Notes: generated by a model not told the origin, from the sequence alone. 64,000 bases of DNA from Mycobacterium lentiflavum (GCF_022374895.2 NZ_CP092423.2:3472001-3536000); one strand, 5' to 3'. Shown: positions 1 through 9,331, counted from the stretch's first letter. Numbers and translations: made by a program.

Positions 1-328
1 TGCGTCCAACCATGTGCCAGTGCAACTCTCGCGATTCCGACCGCCCGGAAGTTACAGAAGCCGTAGCCAAGCGAGTGAGTTCCGCCACCTTTGCGGCCGC
101 TTCTTGTTCCCGGGATTCGCCTACCGATCGACAACCCAATCGAGACAAAATCGCGACATCGCTTGCCGGAAAGAATTTGGTAATTGGCAGAAGTTCAATT
201 TCGCCGACATTGCGTCCCGCCGCTTCCGCGGCCGCCGCTAGTCGCGAACGCACGGCGGCCAACGCGTGAGTCAATTCAGTTTCGCGGTTGCCCTGACTCG
301 ACGCCGCGTCCGCCATTCCAACCGCCAT
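1..328 (-). CDS. YggS/YlmE-type PLP-binding protein, 5' part only
   Basis: The reverse complement encodes about 109 N-terminal residues of a YggS-family protein, cut off by the window edge. Recognisable family stretches are ELTHALAAVRSRL, the PLP-lysine segment EIELLPITKFFPASD, the GCRSVGESREQEA block and LHWHMVGR. Members bind pyridoxal phosphate and help keep vitamin B6 and amino-acid pools in balance; they are not known enzymes. I chose the ATG at 328 because GGAG lies 8 bases upstream. A GTG at 337 would overlap the pgeF stop as GTGA, and the ATG at 316 aligns best with the M. tuberculosis protein (Rv2148c position). It follows pgeF by 5 bases, so it is part of the ftsZ-side operon. The start is uncertain by a few codons. 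Confidence 0.85.
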   Translation of the reverse strand, partial: MAVGMADAASSQGNRETELTHALAAVRSRLAAAAEAAGRNVGEIELLPITKFFPASDVAILSRLGCRSVGESREQEAAAKVAELTRLATASVTSGRSESRELHWHMVGR

Positions 329-333
329 CGCGG

Positions 334-1041
334 TCACTCCATCCAGACCAGCGACGCCAGCCGCCCGGTCGGGGCGTCGCGGCGATGACTGAACAGGGCG
401 GCGTCGGCAACCGTGCAGCGCGGATCGATGTCGATCGATGTGACGCCCAAATCCTTTAGCTGGCAGGCGATTCCGGCCCGAAGGTCGAGACCTGGCTGGC
501 CATTCGCGGTGGTGGCGCGGCTGCCCGGCAGCGCCGCCTCGACCTCGTCGGCCATCGCCGCGGGCACTTCGTAGTTGCGCCCGGAGACCGCCGGACCGAG
601 CAGCGCCGAGATGTCGTGGGGCTGGGCGCCCAGCTTGCGCATCGCCTCCACCGTGCGCAGCACGACGCCCCGCTGCGCACCGACGCGCCCGGCGTGGATC
701 GCCGCGGCCACCCCCGCGCGCGCATCGGCCAACAACACCGGCACACAGTCGGCGGTCACCACCGCCAAGGCCAGCCGGGGGGTGCGCGTCACCAAGGCAT
801 CGGTGTCGTCGAAGGCGGTATCCCGCGCCTCGTCGACGACCTCGACCCGGTCGCCGTGGACCTGGTTCATCCACACCACCCGGTCGGCACCCAGGCCGAT
901 GGCGCGGGCCAGCCGGGCGCGGTTGGCGGCCACCGCCGCCGGGTCGTCGCCGACATGGTCGCCGAGGTTGAAGGTGTCGAAGGGCGGCTTCGAGACGCCG
1001 CCCGCGCGGGTGGTCGTCACTCGCCGGACGCGAACGCTCAC
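334..1041 (-). CDS. pgeF: PgeF/YfiH peptidoglycan editing factor (multicopper-oxidase-like fold)
   Basis: Belongs to the YfiH/DUF152 family, which includes E. coli PgeF, a factor preventing misincorporation into peptidoglycan stem peptides; related proteins also have purine-nucleoside-cleaving activity. Visible family hallmarks are the NLGDHVGDD segment, WMNQVHGDRV with its metal-ligand histidine, VVTADCVPVLLAD (ligand cysteine), AAIHAGRVGAQRGV (ligand histidine) and the C-terminal ALFSHRRD. The GTG at 1041 gives a 235-residue protein starting VSVRVRRVTTTRAGG, the usual mycobacterial N-terminus. An ATG at 1128 would add 29 residues but overlap ftsZ by 47 bases. Position matches Rv2149c, immediately after ftsZ in the dcw operon. 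Confidence 0.9.
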   Translation of the reverse strand: MSVRVRRVTTTRAGGVSKPPFDTFNLGDHVGDDPAAVAANRARLARAIGLGADRVVWMNQVHGDRVEVVDEARDTAFDDTDALVTRTPRLALAVVTADCVPVLLADARAGVAAAIHAGRVGAQRGVVLRTVEAMRKLGAQPHDISALLGPAVSGRNYEVPAAMADEVEAALPGSRATTANGQPGLDLRAGIACQLKDLGVTSIDIDPRCTVADAALFSHRRDAPTGRLASLVWME

Positions 1042-1081
1042 CAGACCAGTATCCGGAGCGTCGGGTTTCCGCTGCTCGGCG

Positions 1082-2242
1082 TCAGCGGCGCATGAAGGGC
1101 GGCACATCGACGTCGTCGTCATCGCCACCGATACTCAGCGTCGCGCCGTTGGTGTGGACCGGGACGCTGACGGCGTCGACCGGCTCGAACAGCGTCGAGG
1201 TGAGCTTGCCCGCCTTCGCCGACTCGATCCGGTGCGCACCGCCGGCCTTCTCCCCCTTGTCGGCACCGGCGCCGACCACGGGTTTGCGCCCGGGCCCCTG
1301 CGCATCGAAGCCCGCGGCGATGACGGTGACGCGCACCTCGTCGCCCAGCGAGTCGTCGATCACGGTTCCGAAGATGATGTTGGCGTCCTGGTGGGCGGCG
1401 TCCTGCACCAGCGAAGCCGCTTCGTTGATCTCGAACAGGCCCAGGTCACTACCGCCGGCGATCGACATCAGCACGCCCTGGGCGCCCTCCATCGAGGCTT
1501 CCAGCAGCGGGGAGTTGATGGCGATCTCGGCGGCCTTGAGCGAACGGCCTTCACCGCGGGCCGAGCCGATGCCCATCAACGCGGTTCCCGCGCCGGACAT
1601 GATGCCCTTGACGTCGGCGAAGTCGACGTTGATCAGACCGGGCGTGGTGATCAGGTCCGTGATGCCCTGGACACCGTTGAGCAGCACCTCGTCGGCGCTG
1701 CGGAACGCGTCCATCAGCGACACGGCGGCGTCGCCCATCTGCAGCAGGCGGTCGTTGGGGATCACGATCAGGGTGTCGCAACTCTCGCGCAGCGAGCTGA
1801 TGCCGTTTTCGGCCTGGTTGCTACGTCGTTTGCCCTCAAACGAGAACGGCCGGGTGACCACGCCGACGGTCAGCGCGCCCAGTTTGCGCGCGATGCTGGC
1901 GACGACGGGCGCCCCGCCGGTACCGGTTCCGCCGCCCTCACCGGCGGTCACGAACACCATGTCCGCGCCGCGCAGCAGCTCCTCGATCTCGTCCTTGGCG
2001 TCCTCGGCGGCCTTTCGCCCGACCTCGGGATCGGCGCCGGCGCCCAATCCGCGGGTGGAATCGCGGCCCACGTCGAGCTTGACGTCGGCGTCGCTCATCA
2101 ACAGTGCCTGCGCGTCGGTGTTGATCGCGATGAACTCGACGCCTTTGAGGCCCTGTTCAATCATCCGGTTGACGGCGTTGACGCCGCCGCCACCGATACC
2201 CACAACCTTGATGACGGCCAGGTAGTTATGCGGGGGGGTCAT
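1082..2242 (-). CDS. ftsZ: Cell division protein FtsZ, tubulin-like GTPase
   Basis: FtsZ polymerises into the Z-ring on the inner face of the membrane at midcell and recruits the divisome. The 386-residue protein begins MTPPHNYLAVIKVVG and carries GIGGGGVNAVN (16-26), the tubulin signature GGGTGTG (103-109) and the T7 synergy loop NVDFAD (205-210). It ends in the acidic tail DDDDVDVPPFMRR, which in M. tuberculosis FtsZ contacts FtsW and SepF. The ATG at 2242 is preceded by GGGAGGAAG; an upstream in-frame ATG adds 28 residues with no family match and is rejected. It is the last septation gene of the cluster and is separated from ftsQ by a 224-bp gap, so it probably has its own promoter. Confidence 0.98.
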   Translation of the reverse strand: MTPPHNYLAVIKVVGIGGGGVNAVNRMIEQGLKGVEFIAINTDAQALLMSDADVKLDVGRDSTRGLGAGADPEVGRKAAEDAKDEIEELLRGADMVFVTAGEGGGTGTGGAPVVASIARKLGALTVGVVTRPFSFEGKRRSNQAENGISSLRESCDTLIVIPNDRLLQMGDAAVSLMDAFRSADEVLLNGVQGITDLITTPGLINVDFADVKGIMSGAGTALMGIGSARGEGRSLKAAEIAINSPLLEASMEGAQGVLMSIAGGSDLGLFEINEAASLVQDAAHQDANIIFGTVIDDSLGDEVRVTVIAAGFDAQGPGRKPVVGAGADKGEKAGGAHRIESAKAGKLTSTLFEPVDAVSVPVHTNGATLSIGGDDDDVDVPPFMRR

Positions 2243-2466
2243 CATCTCGTCTTCCTCCCTGGTGGGGATTCGGTTCTTACCGGTACATGCGCGGTTCCTC
2301 CGGGGCAAACTCTCAACCTCAACCATAGAGTTAGAGTTATGTCAAGTAGTTCCGCGCAACCAGAACGGTATGGGTACGACGCGCACTAACCCCGCAGGCG
2401 CGCCGACGCGCCGCGCGCAAATTTTGGTCAAGTTCCCGCATCGAGCTGCTCGCGAGCACGGCTTAA
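2243..2466 (-). promoter_or_regulatory. ftsQ-ftsZ intergenic region, probable ftsZ promoter
   Basis: This 224-bp gap is the only sizeable break in the 3' half of the dcw operon. Around 2320-2350 it is much less GC-rich than its surroundings and holds a TTGACA hexamer on the minus strand (2345 to 2340). A TATGGT lies only 12 bases after it, too short for a standard promoter, so the exact -10 is not assigned. Independent ftsZ transcription is known in M. tuberculosis; its location here is inferred. Confidence 0.4.
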
Positions 2467-3435
2467 CTACTTGACGGTGGGCAGATCCGGGCTGGACACG
2501 TCGTAGGTCTTGCCCGGCTGTGTGAGCAGGGCGGCGAGCTTTTCGGCCTTCTCATCCGTGCGGTCGGTCGTCCCCCAAATCACCACTCGCCCATCGCCGA
2601 GGGTCAGGGTGATCGAGGCCAGCGACGGCGCCGCGATCCGGCCCACTTGCCCCGCGACCTCGGGGCGCAGTGCCAGTAGCACCTGCAGCGCGGCCTTGGT
2701 CGTCGGGTCGGTCGGCCCGGGACTGGCGACGTCGATATACGGCAACGCCGGGGGTGGCGGACCGGTCGCGAAGTCGACACCGTCGCGATCGAACAGGTGC
2801 GGCCCGTCGGGGAAGTCCTTCACCACCACGGGAACTCGCTCGATGATCGTGATCCGCAGCGCGGACGGGTACTGGCGCTGCACCCGGGCGCTGGCCACCC
2901 GGCGGATCGCGGCCACTCGGTCGGCGACCTGGTTGGTGTTGATCTGCAGCAGCGGCGTGCCGACCCGTACCTGCGCCGCGTCAAGGACCTCTTCGCGGGT
3001 TACCGCGCCGGTGCCGGTGACCACGATATTGCGCGCCGACATCACCGGCGTGAAGTAGAGGATCAGCGCCAATCCGACCCCGACGACGACCAACATCATG
3101 GTCGCGAGGAGCATCTTGAGGCCCCGGACGACGCCGCGCGCAGGTTTCTTGGGGGCGTTGGTCCCGTCGATCCGCCCACTGGCCCGGCGCTTGGCTTCGC
3201 GGCGCGCTTCCTCGATCGCGGTGGCCCGTTCCTGCGCGGCGCGGCGCTCGGCTCGTTCGCGGCGGGCCCGCCGGCGCGGTCCCTCGAATTCGACGGGCTC
3301 GTCCTCGGATTGTGTTCCCGGCTGGGCTTCTTCGACGGGGATCGGTTCGGTGATCGCGTTCTCGTCGACCGGCCGGGTGAGTTCAGCAGAGTCGGCGGCC
3401 AGGTCGGTGGATGGGGCGTCGTTGGGCTCGGTCAT
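2467..3435 (-). CDS. ftsQ: Divisome protein FtsQ
   Basis: FtsQ is a bitopic membrane protein linking early and late divisome proteins. The 322 residues comprise a long charged cytoplasmic N-terminus rich in Arg and Glu (1-105), a single membrane helix (about 108-128), a POTRA domain directly after it (SARNIVVTGTGAVTREEV, about 133-203) and the FtsQ beta domain. The cytoplasmic part is far longer than in E. coli, as is usual in mycobacteria. The ATG overlaps the murC stop as ATGA, so the two are translationally coupled. Confidence 0.96.
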   Translation of the reverse strand: MTEPNDAPSTDLAADSAELTRPVDENAITEPIPVEEAQPGTQSEDEPVEFEGPRRRARRERAERRAAQERATAIEEARREAKRRASGRIDGTNAPKKPARGVVRGLKMLLATMMLVVVGVGLALILYFTPVMSARNIVVTGTGAVTREEVLDAAQVRVGTPLLQINTNQVADRVAAIRRVASARVQRQYPSALRITIIERVPVVVKDFPDGPHLFDRDGVDFATGPPPPALPYIDVASPGPTDPTTKAALQVLLALRPEVAGQVGRIAAPSLASITLTLGDGRVVIWGTTDRTDEKAEKLAALLTQPGKTYDVSSPDLPTVK

Positions 3436-4949
3436 CGCAATACCCCGGACTGGCCGGGCGCGCTGCGATTGGCCCGCACCCGCAGCGCGTTCACGATTTC
3501 GGCGCCCAGCAGCGTCACGTCGCCGGCGCCCATCGTCACGATTACGTCCCCGGGACCGGCGGCCGCGGCGACCTGCTCGGCGACCGCGGAGAAATCCGGC
3601 AGGTAGCGCGCCGGCACGCTGACATGCTCGGCGACGCTGGCCCCGCTGACACCGGCCAACGGCTTTTCGCGCGCGCCGTACACGTCGAGCACGAACACCT
3701 CGTCGGCGGCGTCCAGGGCGTGGCCGAACTCGGCAGCGAAAGTCTTTGTGCGCGAATATAAGTGGGGCTGAAACACCACCAGCGAGCGACCCTCGCCGCC
3801 CTGCTCGACGACCGTGCGGACCGCCGCCAGCGTGGCAGCGATCTCGGTGGGATGGTGGGCGTAGTCGTCGAACACCCGCACCGAGCCGACCGTTCCGACC
3901 AGTTCGAACCGGCGACGCACCCCCTCGAAGCCGGCCAGCCCGTCGAGCACCTCGTCGGGCGGGGCGCCGACCTCGATCGCGGCCAGCAATGCACCCAACG
4001 CGTTGAGCGCCATGTGCCGTCCGGGTACCGAAAGCCGCATCGCGCGCACGGGTTCGTCACCCAACCGGATATGCGCGACGGCTCCGGTGCCCTGCTGCTC
4101 CCAGGACAGCAGCGTGCCGGCCTGGGGGTACTGCCCGCTTGCGGGGGCCTGCTGGTCAGGGACAGATCCGTAGCGCAGCACCCGGATTCCCAGTTCGCTG
4201 CTGCGCTGCGCCAGCGCGGCGGCGCCCGGGTCGTCGCTGCAGACCACCAGCGCTCCGCCCGGGGCCAGCCGCTCGACGAACGCGTCGAACACCGCGACGT
4301 AGGCGTCTTCGCTGCCGTAGAAGTCCAGGTGATCGGTCTCGATGTTGGTGACCACCGCGACGTTGGGCGTGTATTCGAGCAGCGAGCCGTCGCTTTCGTC
4401 GGCCTCGGCGACGAAACAGTCGCCGCTGCCGTGGTGGGCGTTGGTGCCGGCCTCGCCGAAATCCCCACCCACCGCGAACGACGGGTCGCGCCCGCACTGC
4501 TGCAGCGCCACGATCAGCATCGACGTGGTCGTGGTCTTGCCGTGGGTACCGGTGACCATCAGCGTGGTCCGCCCGTCCATCAGCCTGGCCAGCACGGTCG
4601 GCCGCAACACCACCGGAATGCCGCGGCGCCGGGCCTCGACCAGCTCGGGGTTGGTCTTCGGGATCGCGGCGTGAGTGGTGATGACCGCGGTCGGTCCGCC
4701 GGGCAGCAGATCCAGCGACGACGGATCGTGCCCGATGCGGATCTGGGCGCCCCGGGCTTGCAGCGCGCGCACACCGCGAGATTCCTTGGCGTCGGACCCG
4801 GATACCTGCGCGCCGCGGTCCAGCAGGATGCGGGCGATGCCCGACATGCCGGCTCCCCCGATACCCACCATGTGCACCCTTTGAAGCTCGGGGGGTAGCT
4901 CCGGGGGTAGCTCGGGGGGTAGCTCCGGCGGCATCTGGTCGGCCGTCAC
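3432..4949 (-). CDS. murC: UDP-N-acetylmuramate--L-alanine ligase MurC
   Basis: MurC is the cytoplasmic ATP-dependent ligase that adds L-Ala to UDP-MurNAc. Features of the 505 residues are the Rossmann start HMVGIGGAGMSGIA (about 26-39), the ATP loop VTGTHGKTTTTS (about 132-143), EADESDGS and the C-terminal domain with VFDDYAHHPTE. The GTG start overlaps the murG stop as GTGA. Unusually, residues 7-22 are four copies of PPEL, placed before the conserved core; the remembered M. tuberculosis protein has a single related segment. The repeat does not touch catalytic residues, so activity is expected to be normal. Confidence 0.97.
   Translation of the reverse strand: MTADQMPPELPPELPPELPPELQRVHMVGIGGAGMSGIARILLDRGAQVSGSDAKESRGVRALQARGAQIRIGHDPSSLDLLPGGPTAVITTHAAIPKTNPELVEARRRGIPVVLRPTVLARLMDGRTTLMVTGTHGKTTTTSMLIVALQQCGRDPSFAVGGDFGEAGTNAHHGSGDCFVAEADESDGSLLEYTPNVAVVTNIETDHLDFYGSEDAYVAVFDAFVERLAPGGALVVCSDDPGAAALAQRSSELGIRVLRYGSVPDQQAPASGQYPQAGTLLSWEQQGTGAVAHIRLGDEPVRAMRLSVPGRHMALNALGALLAAIEVGAPPDEVLDGLAGFEGVRRRFELVGTVGSVRVFDDYAHHPTEIAATLAAVRTVVEQGGEGRSLVVFQPHLYSRTKTFAAEFGHALDAADEVFVLDVYGAREKPLAGVSGASVAEHVSVPARYLPDFSAVAEQVAAAAGPGDVIVTMGAGDVTLLGAEIVNALRVRANRSAPGQSGVLR
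4884..4931 (-). repeat. Four 12-bp tandem repeats inside murC (PPEL x4)
   Basis: Forty-eight bases consist of four near-identical 12-bp units, each encoding Pro-Pro-Glu-Leu. The unit length is a multiple of three, so copy-number change keeps the murC frame open. It lies in the non-catalytic N-terminal tail. Confidence 0.9.
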
Positions 4950-6154
4950 GGCGTTCTCCCGGCCCTCCGGCCAGACCTCGGCCCCGTAGCCCGTGCTTGT
5001 CGCGCGATGTCCAGGGCCGCCGCGGCGACCTGGCGCGCCGCGTCCGGATGCCCTACCCGGGCGGCGGCCGCGGTCATCGCCGCCAGCCGCGGCGGGTCGC
5101 TAAGCAGCCCGCTCACCTCCCGGGCCACCAGGGCCGGCGTCAGGACGGCGTCGGAGACGACCGTGCCACCGCCGGCGTTGACCACCGGCAGCGCGTTGAG
5201 TCGCTGCTCGCCGTTGCCGATCGGGAGCGGAACGTAGATGGCCGGCAGGCCCACCGCCGACACCTCGGCGACCGTCATCGCCCCGGAGCGGCAGATGACC
5301 AGGTCGGCGGCCGCATACGCCAGGTCCATCCGGTCCAGATACGGCACCGCCCGGTACGGCGGATCGCCGCCGCGGGGTTCGCGCAGCTCGAGGGTGTTCT
5401 TGGGCCCGTGCGCGTGCAGCACGGACACGCCCGCGGCGGCCAGCTCCGCGGCGGCCCCCGAGACCGCCCGGTTGAGCGAGACCGCGCCCTGCGAACCGCC
5501 GAACACCAGCAGCACCCGCGCGTCGTCGGCGAATCCGAAGTGCCGGCGCGCCTGGCCCCGCAGCGACGCGCGATCCAGCGAGGCGATCGTCGCGCGCACC
5601 GGCACCCCGACCACCTCGGCGCGGCGCAGCCCGGAATCCGGCACCGCGGACAGCACCCGGTCCGCCGAGCGGGCACCGACGCGATTCGCCAACCCGGCGC
5701 GGGCGTTGGCCTCATGGATGAGCACCGGGATACGACGCCGGAACCTGGGGAAACCGCGGGCGGCGAGATAGGCCGGCAGGGCGACGTAGCCGCCGAAACC
5801 CACCACCACGTCGGCGTCGACGACGTCAAGCACCGAGCGGGTCTCGCGCACGGCGCGCCATACCCGTGGCGGCAGCCGGGCCAGGTCACCGCTGGGTTTG
5901 CGGGGCAGCGGCACCGGGGTGATCAGCTCGAGGTGGTAGCCGCGTTCGGGCACCAGCCGGGTCTCAAGCCCACGCGCGGTGCCCAGCGCGGTGATTCGGA
6001 CCTGGGGATCCAGCGCGCTCAGGGCATCGGCGACGGCCATCGCGGGCTCCACATGGCCGGCCGTGCCGCCGCCGGCCAGCACCACCGACAGGGCACCGGC
6101 GGGCGAGGGACTTGCCCCCTGCCCGCCGGTCGGCTGCGTGACCGTGTGGTTCAC
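4946..6154 (-). CDS. murG: UDP-GlcNAc transferase MurG (lipid II synthesis)
   Basis: MurG transfers GlcNAc to lipid I on the cytoplasmic membrane face, giving lipid II. The 402-residue GT28 protein shows the glycine-rich GGGTAGHVEP loop (28-37), the second-domain start VLLVFGGSQGA and the UDP-GlcNAc site ICRSGAMTVAE with IPLPIG-like VPLPIGNGEQ. The N-terminal 20 residues are a low-complexity extension. The ATG overlaps the ftsW stop as ATGA and the stop overlaps murC as GTGA, so it sits in a fully coupled ftsW-murG-murC-ftsQ block. Confidence 0.97.
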   Translation of the reverse strand: MNHTVTQPTGGQGASPSPAGALSVVLAGGGTAGHVEPAMAVADALSALDPQVRITALGTARGLETRLVPERGYHLELITPVPLPRKPSGDLARLPPRVWRAVRETRSVLDVVDADVVVGFGGYVALPAYLAARGFPRFRRRIPVLIHEANARAGLANRVGARSADRVLSAVPDSGLRRAEVVGVPVRATIASLDRASLRGQARRHFGFADDARVLLVFGGSQGAVSLNRAVSGAAAELAAAGVSVLHAHGPKNTLELREPRGGDPPYRAVPYLDRMDLAYAAADLVICRSGAMTVAEVSAVGLPAIYVPLPIGNGEQRLNALPVVNAGGGTVVSDAVLTPALVAREVSGLLSDPPRLAAMTAAAARVGHPDAARQVAAAALDIARQARATGPRSGRRAGRTP

Positions 6155-7866
6155 CCGTAACGCTGACCTTCCAGTGCGCGAGCGCGCCGTGTTTGACGCT
6201 GACCGGCTCCCTGTCTGGGGTTGCGCTGATCAGATCCATGATGCCTTGAGCGGGGTTCGGCGCGGACAGGTGTCCGCGGAAAAACCGGTCGCAGGGGCGG
6301 CTCGGGCTCTCGGCGTGCCCTACGCGCAGGTGGCTCGGCTTTCCGGGCCGGGGCCTGACGCCCACGTGCCGGGGCGGGCGGTCGCGGCGCTCGCGGCTGC
6401 GACTTGCGGTCGCGGAACGACTCGAGGCGAGTCGGCGAATACGGCTCGGGCAGCGGCAACCGCAGCAGCCGGTTCATCTTGTCATCGCGCCCGGCGCGCA
6501 GTGCCGCCACCGCTTCGGGCTCATGGCGCGCCGCGTTACACATGATGCCGATCATGAATAGCGTTGCAGCCGTGGATGTTCCGCCCGCCGATATCAATGG
6601 CAGCTGCAGACCGGTCACCGGCAGCACGCCGATCACGTAGCCGATGTTGATGAAGGCCTGACCGAGGATCCACATCGTGGTGGTGGCGGTCAGCAGCCGC
6701 AGGAAGGGGTCGGCCGAGCGGCGCGCGATCCGCATCCCGGTATAGGCGAACAACCCGAACAGCGCCAGCAGCCCGAAGGCGCCGATGAAGCCCAGCTCCT
6801 CGCCGATGATCGCGAAGATGAAGTCGTTGTGCGCATTGGGCAGGTAGTTCCATTTCGCGGTGCCCTGGCCGAGGCCGTCGCCGAAGATGCCGCCGTGGGC
6901 CAGCGCGAACTTCGCCTGACGCGCCTGGTAGCCGGTGTCCTGCGGGTCGTTCTCCGGGTTGATCCAGGAGCGCACCCGGTCCGACCGGTAACCGGCGGAC
7001 ATGGCCAGCACCGCGCCGGCCATGAAGACCGCGAGCAGCGAGGCGCCGAAGACTCGCAGCGGCAGGCCGGCGTACCACAGCAGGGCCAGCAGGATGATGC
7101 CCATCGACACCGTCTGCCCGAGGTCGGGCTGGGCGACGATCAGCCCGAGCGCGATGACCGCCGCCGGCACCAGCGGGATCAGCATCTCGCGCAGCGAGGC
7201 CCGCTCCATGCGCCGCGAAGCCAGCAGGTGCGCACCCCAGATGGCGAATGCGATCTTGGCCAGCTCAGAGGGCTGCATCGAGAAGCCAGCGACGACGAAC
7301 CACTTCCGCGACCCGTTGGCGAGGTTTCCGATGCCGGGCACGAGCACCAGCACCAGCAGGATGATGGTGACGACGTAGCCCGGGAAGGCCACCCGACGCA
7401 GGAAGCGCACCGGCATCCGCATCGACACATAGGCCCCGAAGACCCCGATGACCGTCCACAGGACCTGTTTGCCGAAGATCACCCACGCCGAGCCGTCGTC
7501 GCCGTAGGACCGCACACCCGAGGCCGACAGCACCATGGTCAGGCCCAGCGTGGTCAGCAATCCGGCGATCGCGACGATCAGGTGAAAAGACGTCATCGGG
7601 CGGTGCAGCCACGCGCCGAACCGGGCGCGCGGACTCTCCTGCGGATCCTTGAACTGGACTTTTGCCGCCGCTGGCGGCTGCTCCGGGGTCTGGTCCGGCC
7701 CGGGGGCGCCGGACGCCTCGGGGGCCTGCGTCGCATCCGTCGGCGCCTCGGCATCCGTCACGGTGTCGGCGCCGGTGCTTTCCGGGACGGCGTCCGCCGC
7801 CTCGGCCGGCGGGGCCTCGATTTTCTTCTTGCCCCGGCGTAGGCGCCGGGTCAGCGCGTTACCCAC
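6151..7866 (-). CDS. ftsW: SEDS septal glycosyltransferase FtsW
   Basis: FtsW is the SEDS-family peptidoglycan polymerase that works with the transpeptidase PbpB at the septum. The 571-residue protein has a hydrophilic Ala/Pro/Glu-rich N-terminus (about 1-90), a multi-pass core of about ten helices containing FVVAGFSMQPSELAKIA, the SEDS motif NAHNDFIFAIIGEELG and LPLISAGGTS, then a long Arg/Pro-rich cytoplasmic tail of roughly 100 residues. Such a basic tail is a mycobacterial trait that in M. tuberculosis FtsW binds the FtsZ tail. The start is GTG at 7866, six bases after the murD stop. Confidence 0.97.
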   Translation of the reverse strand: MGNALTRRLRRGKKKIEAPPAEAADAVPESTGADTVTDAEAPTDATQAPEASGAPGPDQTPEQPPAAAKVQFKDPQESPRARFGAWLHRPMTSFHLIVAIAGLLTTLGLTMVLSASGVRSYGDDGSAWVIFGKQVLWTVIGVFGAYVSMRMPVRFLRRVAFPGYVVTIILLVLVLVPGIGNLANGSRKWFVVAGFSMQPSELAKIAFAIWGAHLLASRRMERASLREMLIPLVPAAVIALGLIVAQPDLGQTVSMGIILLALLWYAGLPLRVFGASLLAVFMAGAVLAMSAGYRSDRVRSWINPENDPQDTGYQARQAKFALAHGGIFGDGLGQGTAKWNYLPNAHNDFIFAIIGEELGFIGAFGLLALFGLFAYTGMRIARRSADPFLRLLTATTTMWILGQAFINIGYVIGVLPVTGLQLPLISAGGTSTAATLFMIGIMCNAARHEPEAVAALRAGRDDKMNRLLRLPLPEPYSPTRLESFRDRKSQPRAPRPPAPARGRQAPARKAEPPARRARREPEPPLRPVFPRTPVRAEPRSRHHGSDQRNPRQGAGQRQTRRARALEGQRYG

Positions 7867-7872
7867 ACCCGC

Positions 7873-9330
7873 CTACCGCAGCGCCGCGCGTACGGCGGCC
7901 GCGAATGCGTCACCACGGTCGGCGTAGCTGCTGAACTGGTCAAACGAGGCCCCCGCCGGTGCCAGCAGCACCGTGTCACCCGACCTGGCCAAAGTACGAG
8001 CCGCCGCCACAGCAGCGGTCATCACGCGAGCGCCGAGACTATCCCCCACACTGTCAACTTTTGTCACATTAGTATCAGCAGTCGCATACATACCAGCATC
8101 CTCGCCTGTCACAACCTGGACCACGGGGACATCGGGCGCGTGTCGCGATAACGCCTCGGCAACCTCTTGGCGGTCCCGGCCGATGAGCACCGCGCCGACC
8201 AGCCGAGATGCCATTCTGGCCACCTCCGCGTCCAGCGTTGCGCCCTTCAGCAAACCGCCGGCCACCCACACCACCCGCGGGTAGGCCATCACCGACGCCT
8301 CGGCGGCGTGCGGGTTGGTCGCCTTCGAATCGTCGACGTATCGGATGCCGTCGGCCACCGCGACGACTTCGGACCGGTGTCGGCCCGGCTGAAACGTCGA
8401 GATGGCGTCCGCGATCGCGGCGGCGGGCACGTCGACGCTGCGGGCCAGCGCCGCCGCGGCCAGGGTGTCGAGCACGCCGACCGGGCCCGGCACCGGGATG
8501 GACGCGGCCGACAGCAGGGTCAGATCGTCGGCAAACGCGCGGTCGACCAGCTGGCCGTCGCGCACCCCGAGCTCCCCCGCCCCCGGCTCGCCGAGCCGGA
8601 AACCCGCCCGCACCGGTGCCGCGGCGGTGCTCAGCAGCGCAGCGGCCCGATTGTCGTCCAGCCCGACCACCGCGACCCGGCCATCCAGCACCCGGGCCTT
8701 GGCCGCGGTGTACTCGGCCATCGACGCGTGCCAGTCCAGGTGGTCCTCGGCGATATTGAGCACGACGCCCGCCTCGGGCCGCAGCGACGGTGCCCAGAAC
8801 AGCTGGAAGCTGGACAGTTCGACGGCCAGCAGGTCGGCCGGCTGGTCCAGGACGTCGAGCACCGGGTCGCCGATATTGCCGCACAGCAGGCTGCGCCGCC
8901 CGCCGGCGATCAACATGGCGTGCAGCATCGACGTCGTGGTGGTCTTGCCGTTGGTGCCGGTCACGACCAGCCAGCGCCGCGGCGTGCCGTAGCACCCCGC
9001 GGCGTCTAGCCGCCAGGCCAGTTCCACGTCGCCCCAGATCGGCACTCCCGCCGCCGCGGCAGCCGCCAGCACGGGCGCCGACGGCCGGAATCCCGGGCTG
9101 GTGACGACCAGCGGATAGTCCGCGATCTGCTGCACCGCGGTCGTGGGATCGATTGTGGGGATCCCGTTTTCGGCGTACGGCGCCAGCATGGCCGCATCGT
9201 CGTCGCACAGCGTGGCCACGGCGCCGAACCGGGTCAGCGCACCCAGGATCGCCCTGCCGGTCACCCGGGCGCCGGCGATCAGGACGGGCGCGCCCGCAGA
9301 CAGCGGAGCCAAGGGTTCGAGCCCGGACAT
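7873..9330 (-). CDS. murD: UDP-MurNAc-L-Ala--D-glutamate ligase MurD
   Basis: MurD adds D-Glu to UDP-MurNAc-L-Ala in the cytoplasm. The 485 residues contain the Rossmann start LIAGARVTGRAI, the ATP loop VVTGTNGKTTTTS, the NIAEDHLDWH segment and, in the third domain, the substrate-site motif YVDDSKATNPHA. I chose ATG 9330 (MSGLEPLAPL), one base after the mraY stop. The longer open frame reaching 9666 is antisense-like sequence inside mraY and is rejected. Confidence 0.97.
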   Translation of the reverse strand: MSGLEPLAPLSAGAPVLIAGARVTGRAILGALTRFGAVATLCDDDAAMLAPYAENGIPTIDPTTAVQQIADYPLVVTSPGFRPSAPVLAAAAAAGVPIWGDVELAWRLDAAGCYGTPRRWLVVTGTNGKTTTTSMLHAMLIAGGRRSLLCGNIGDPVLDVLDQPADLLAVELSSFQLFWAPSLRPEAGVVLNIAEDHLDWHASMAEYTAAKARVLDGRVAVVGLDDNRAAALLSTAAAPVRAGFRLGEPGAGELGVRDGQLVDRAFADDLTLLSAASIPVPGPVGVLDTLAAAALARSVDVPAAAIADAISTFQPGRHRSEVVAVADGIRYVDDSKATNPHAAEASVMAYPRVVWVAGGLLKGATLDAEVARMASRLVGAVLIGRDRQEVAEALSRHAPDVPVVQVVTGEDAGMYATADTNVTKVDSVGDSLGARVMTAAVAAARTLARSGDTVLLAPAGASFDQFSSYADRGDAFAAAVRAALR

Positions 9331-9331
9331 G

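Noticed and set aside
2320..2345. Complete ftsZ promoter from TTGACA and TATGGT
   Set aside because: The two hexamers are only 12 bases apart, too close for a sigma-A promoter; only a general regulatory region is listed.
575..2389. Long plus-strand open frame opposite pgeF and ftsZ
   Set aside because: It is antisense to two well-identified genes and has the low-complexity Arg/Ala/Gly composition of high-GC shadow frames.
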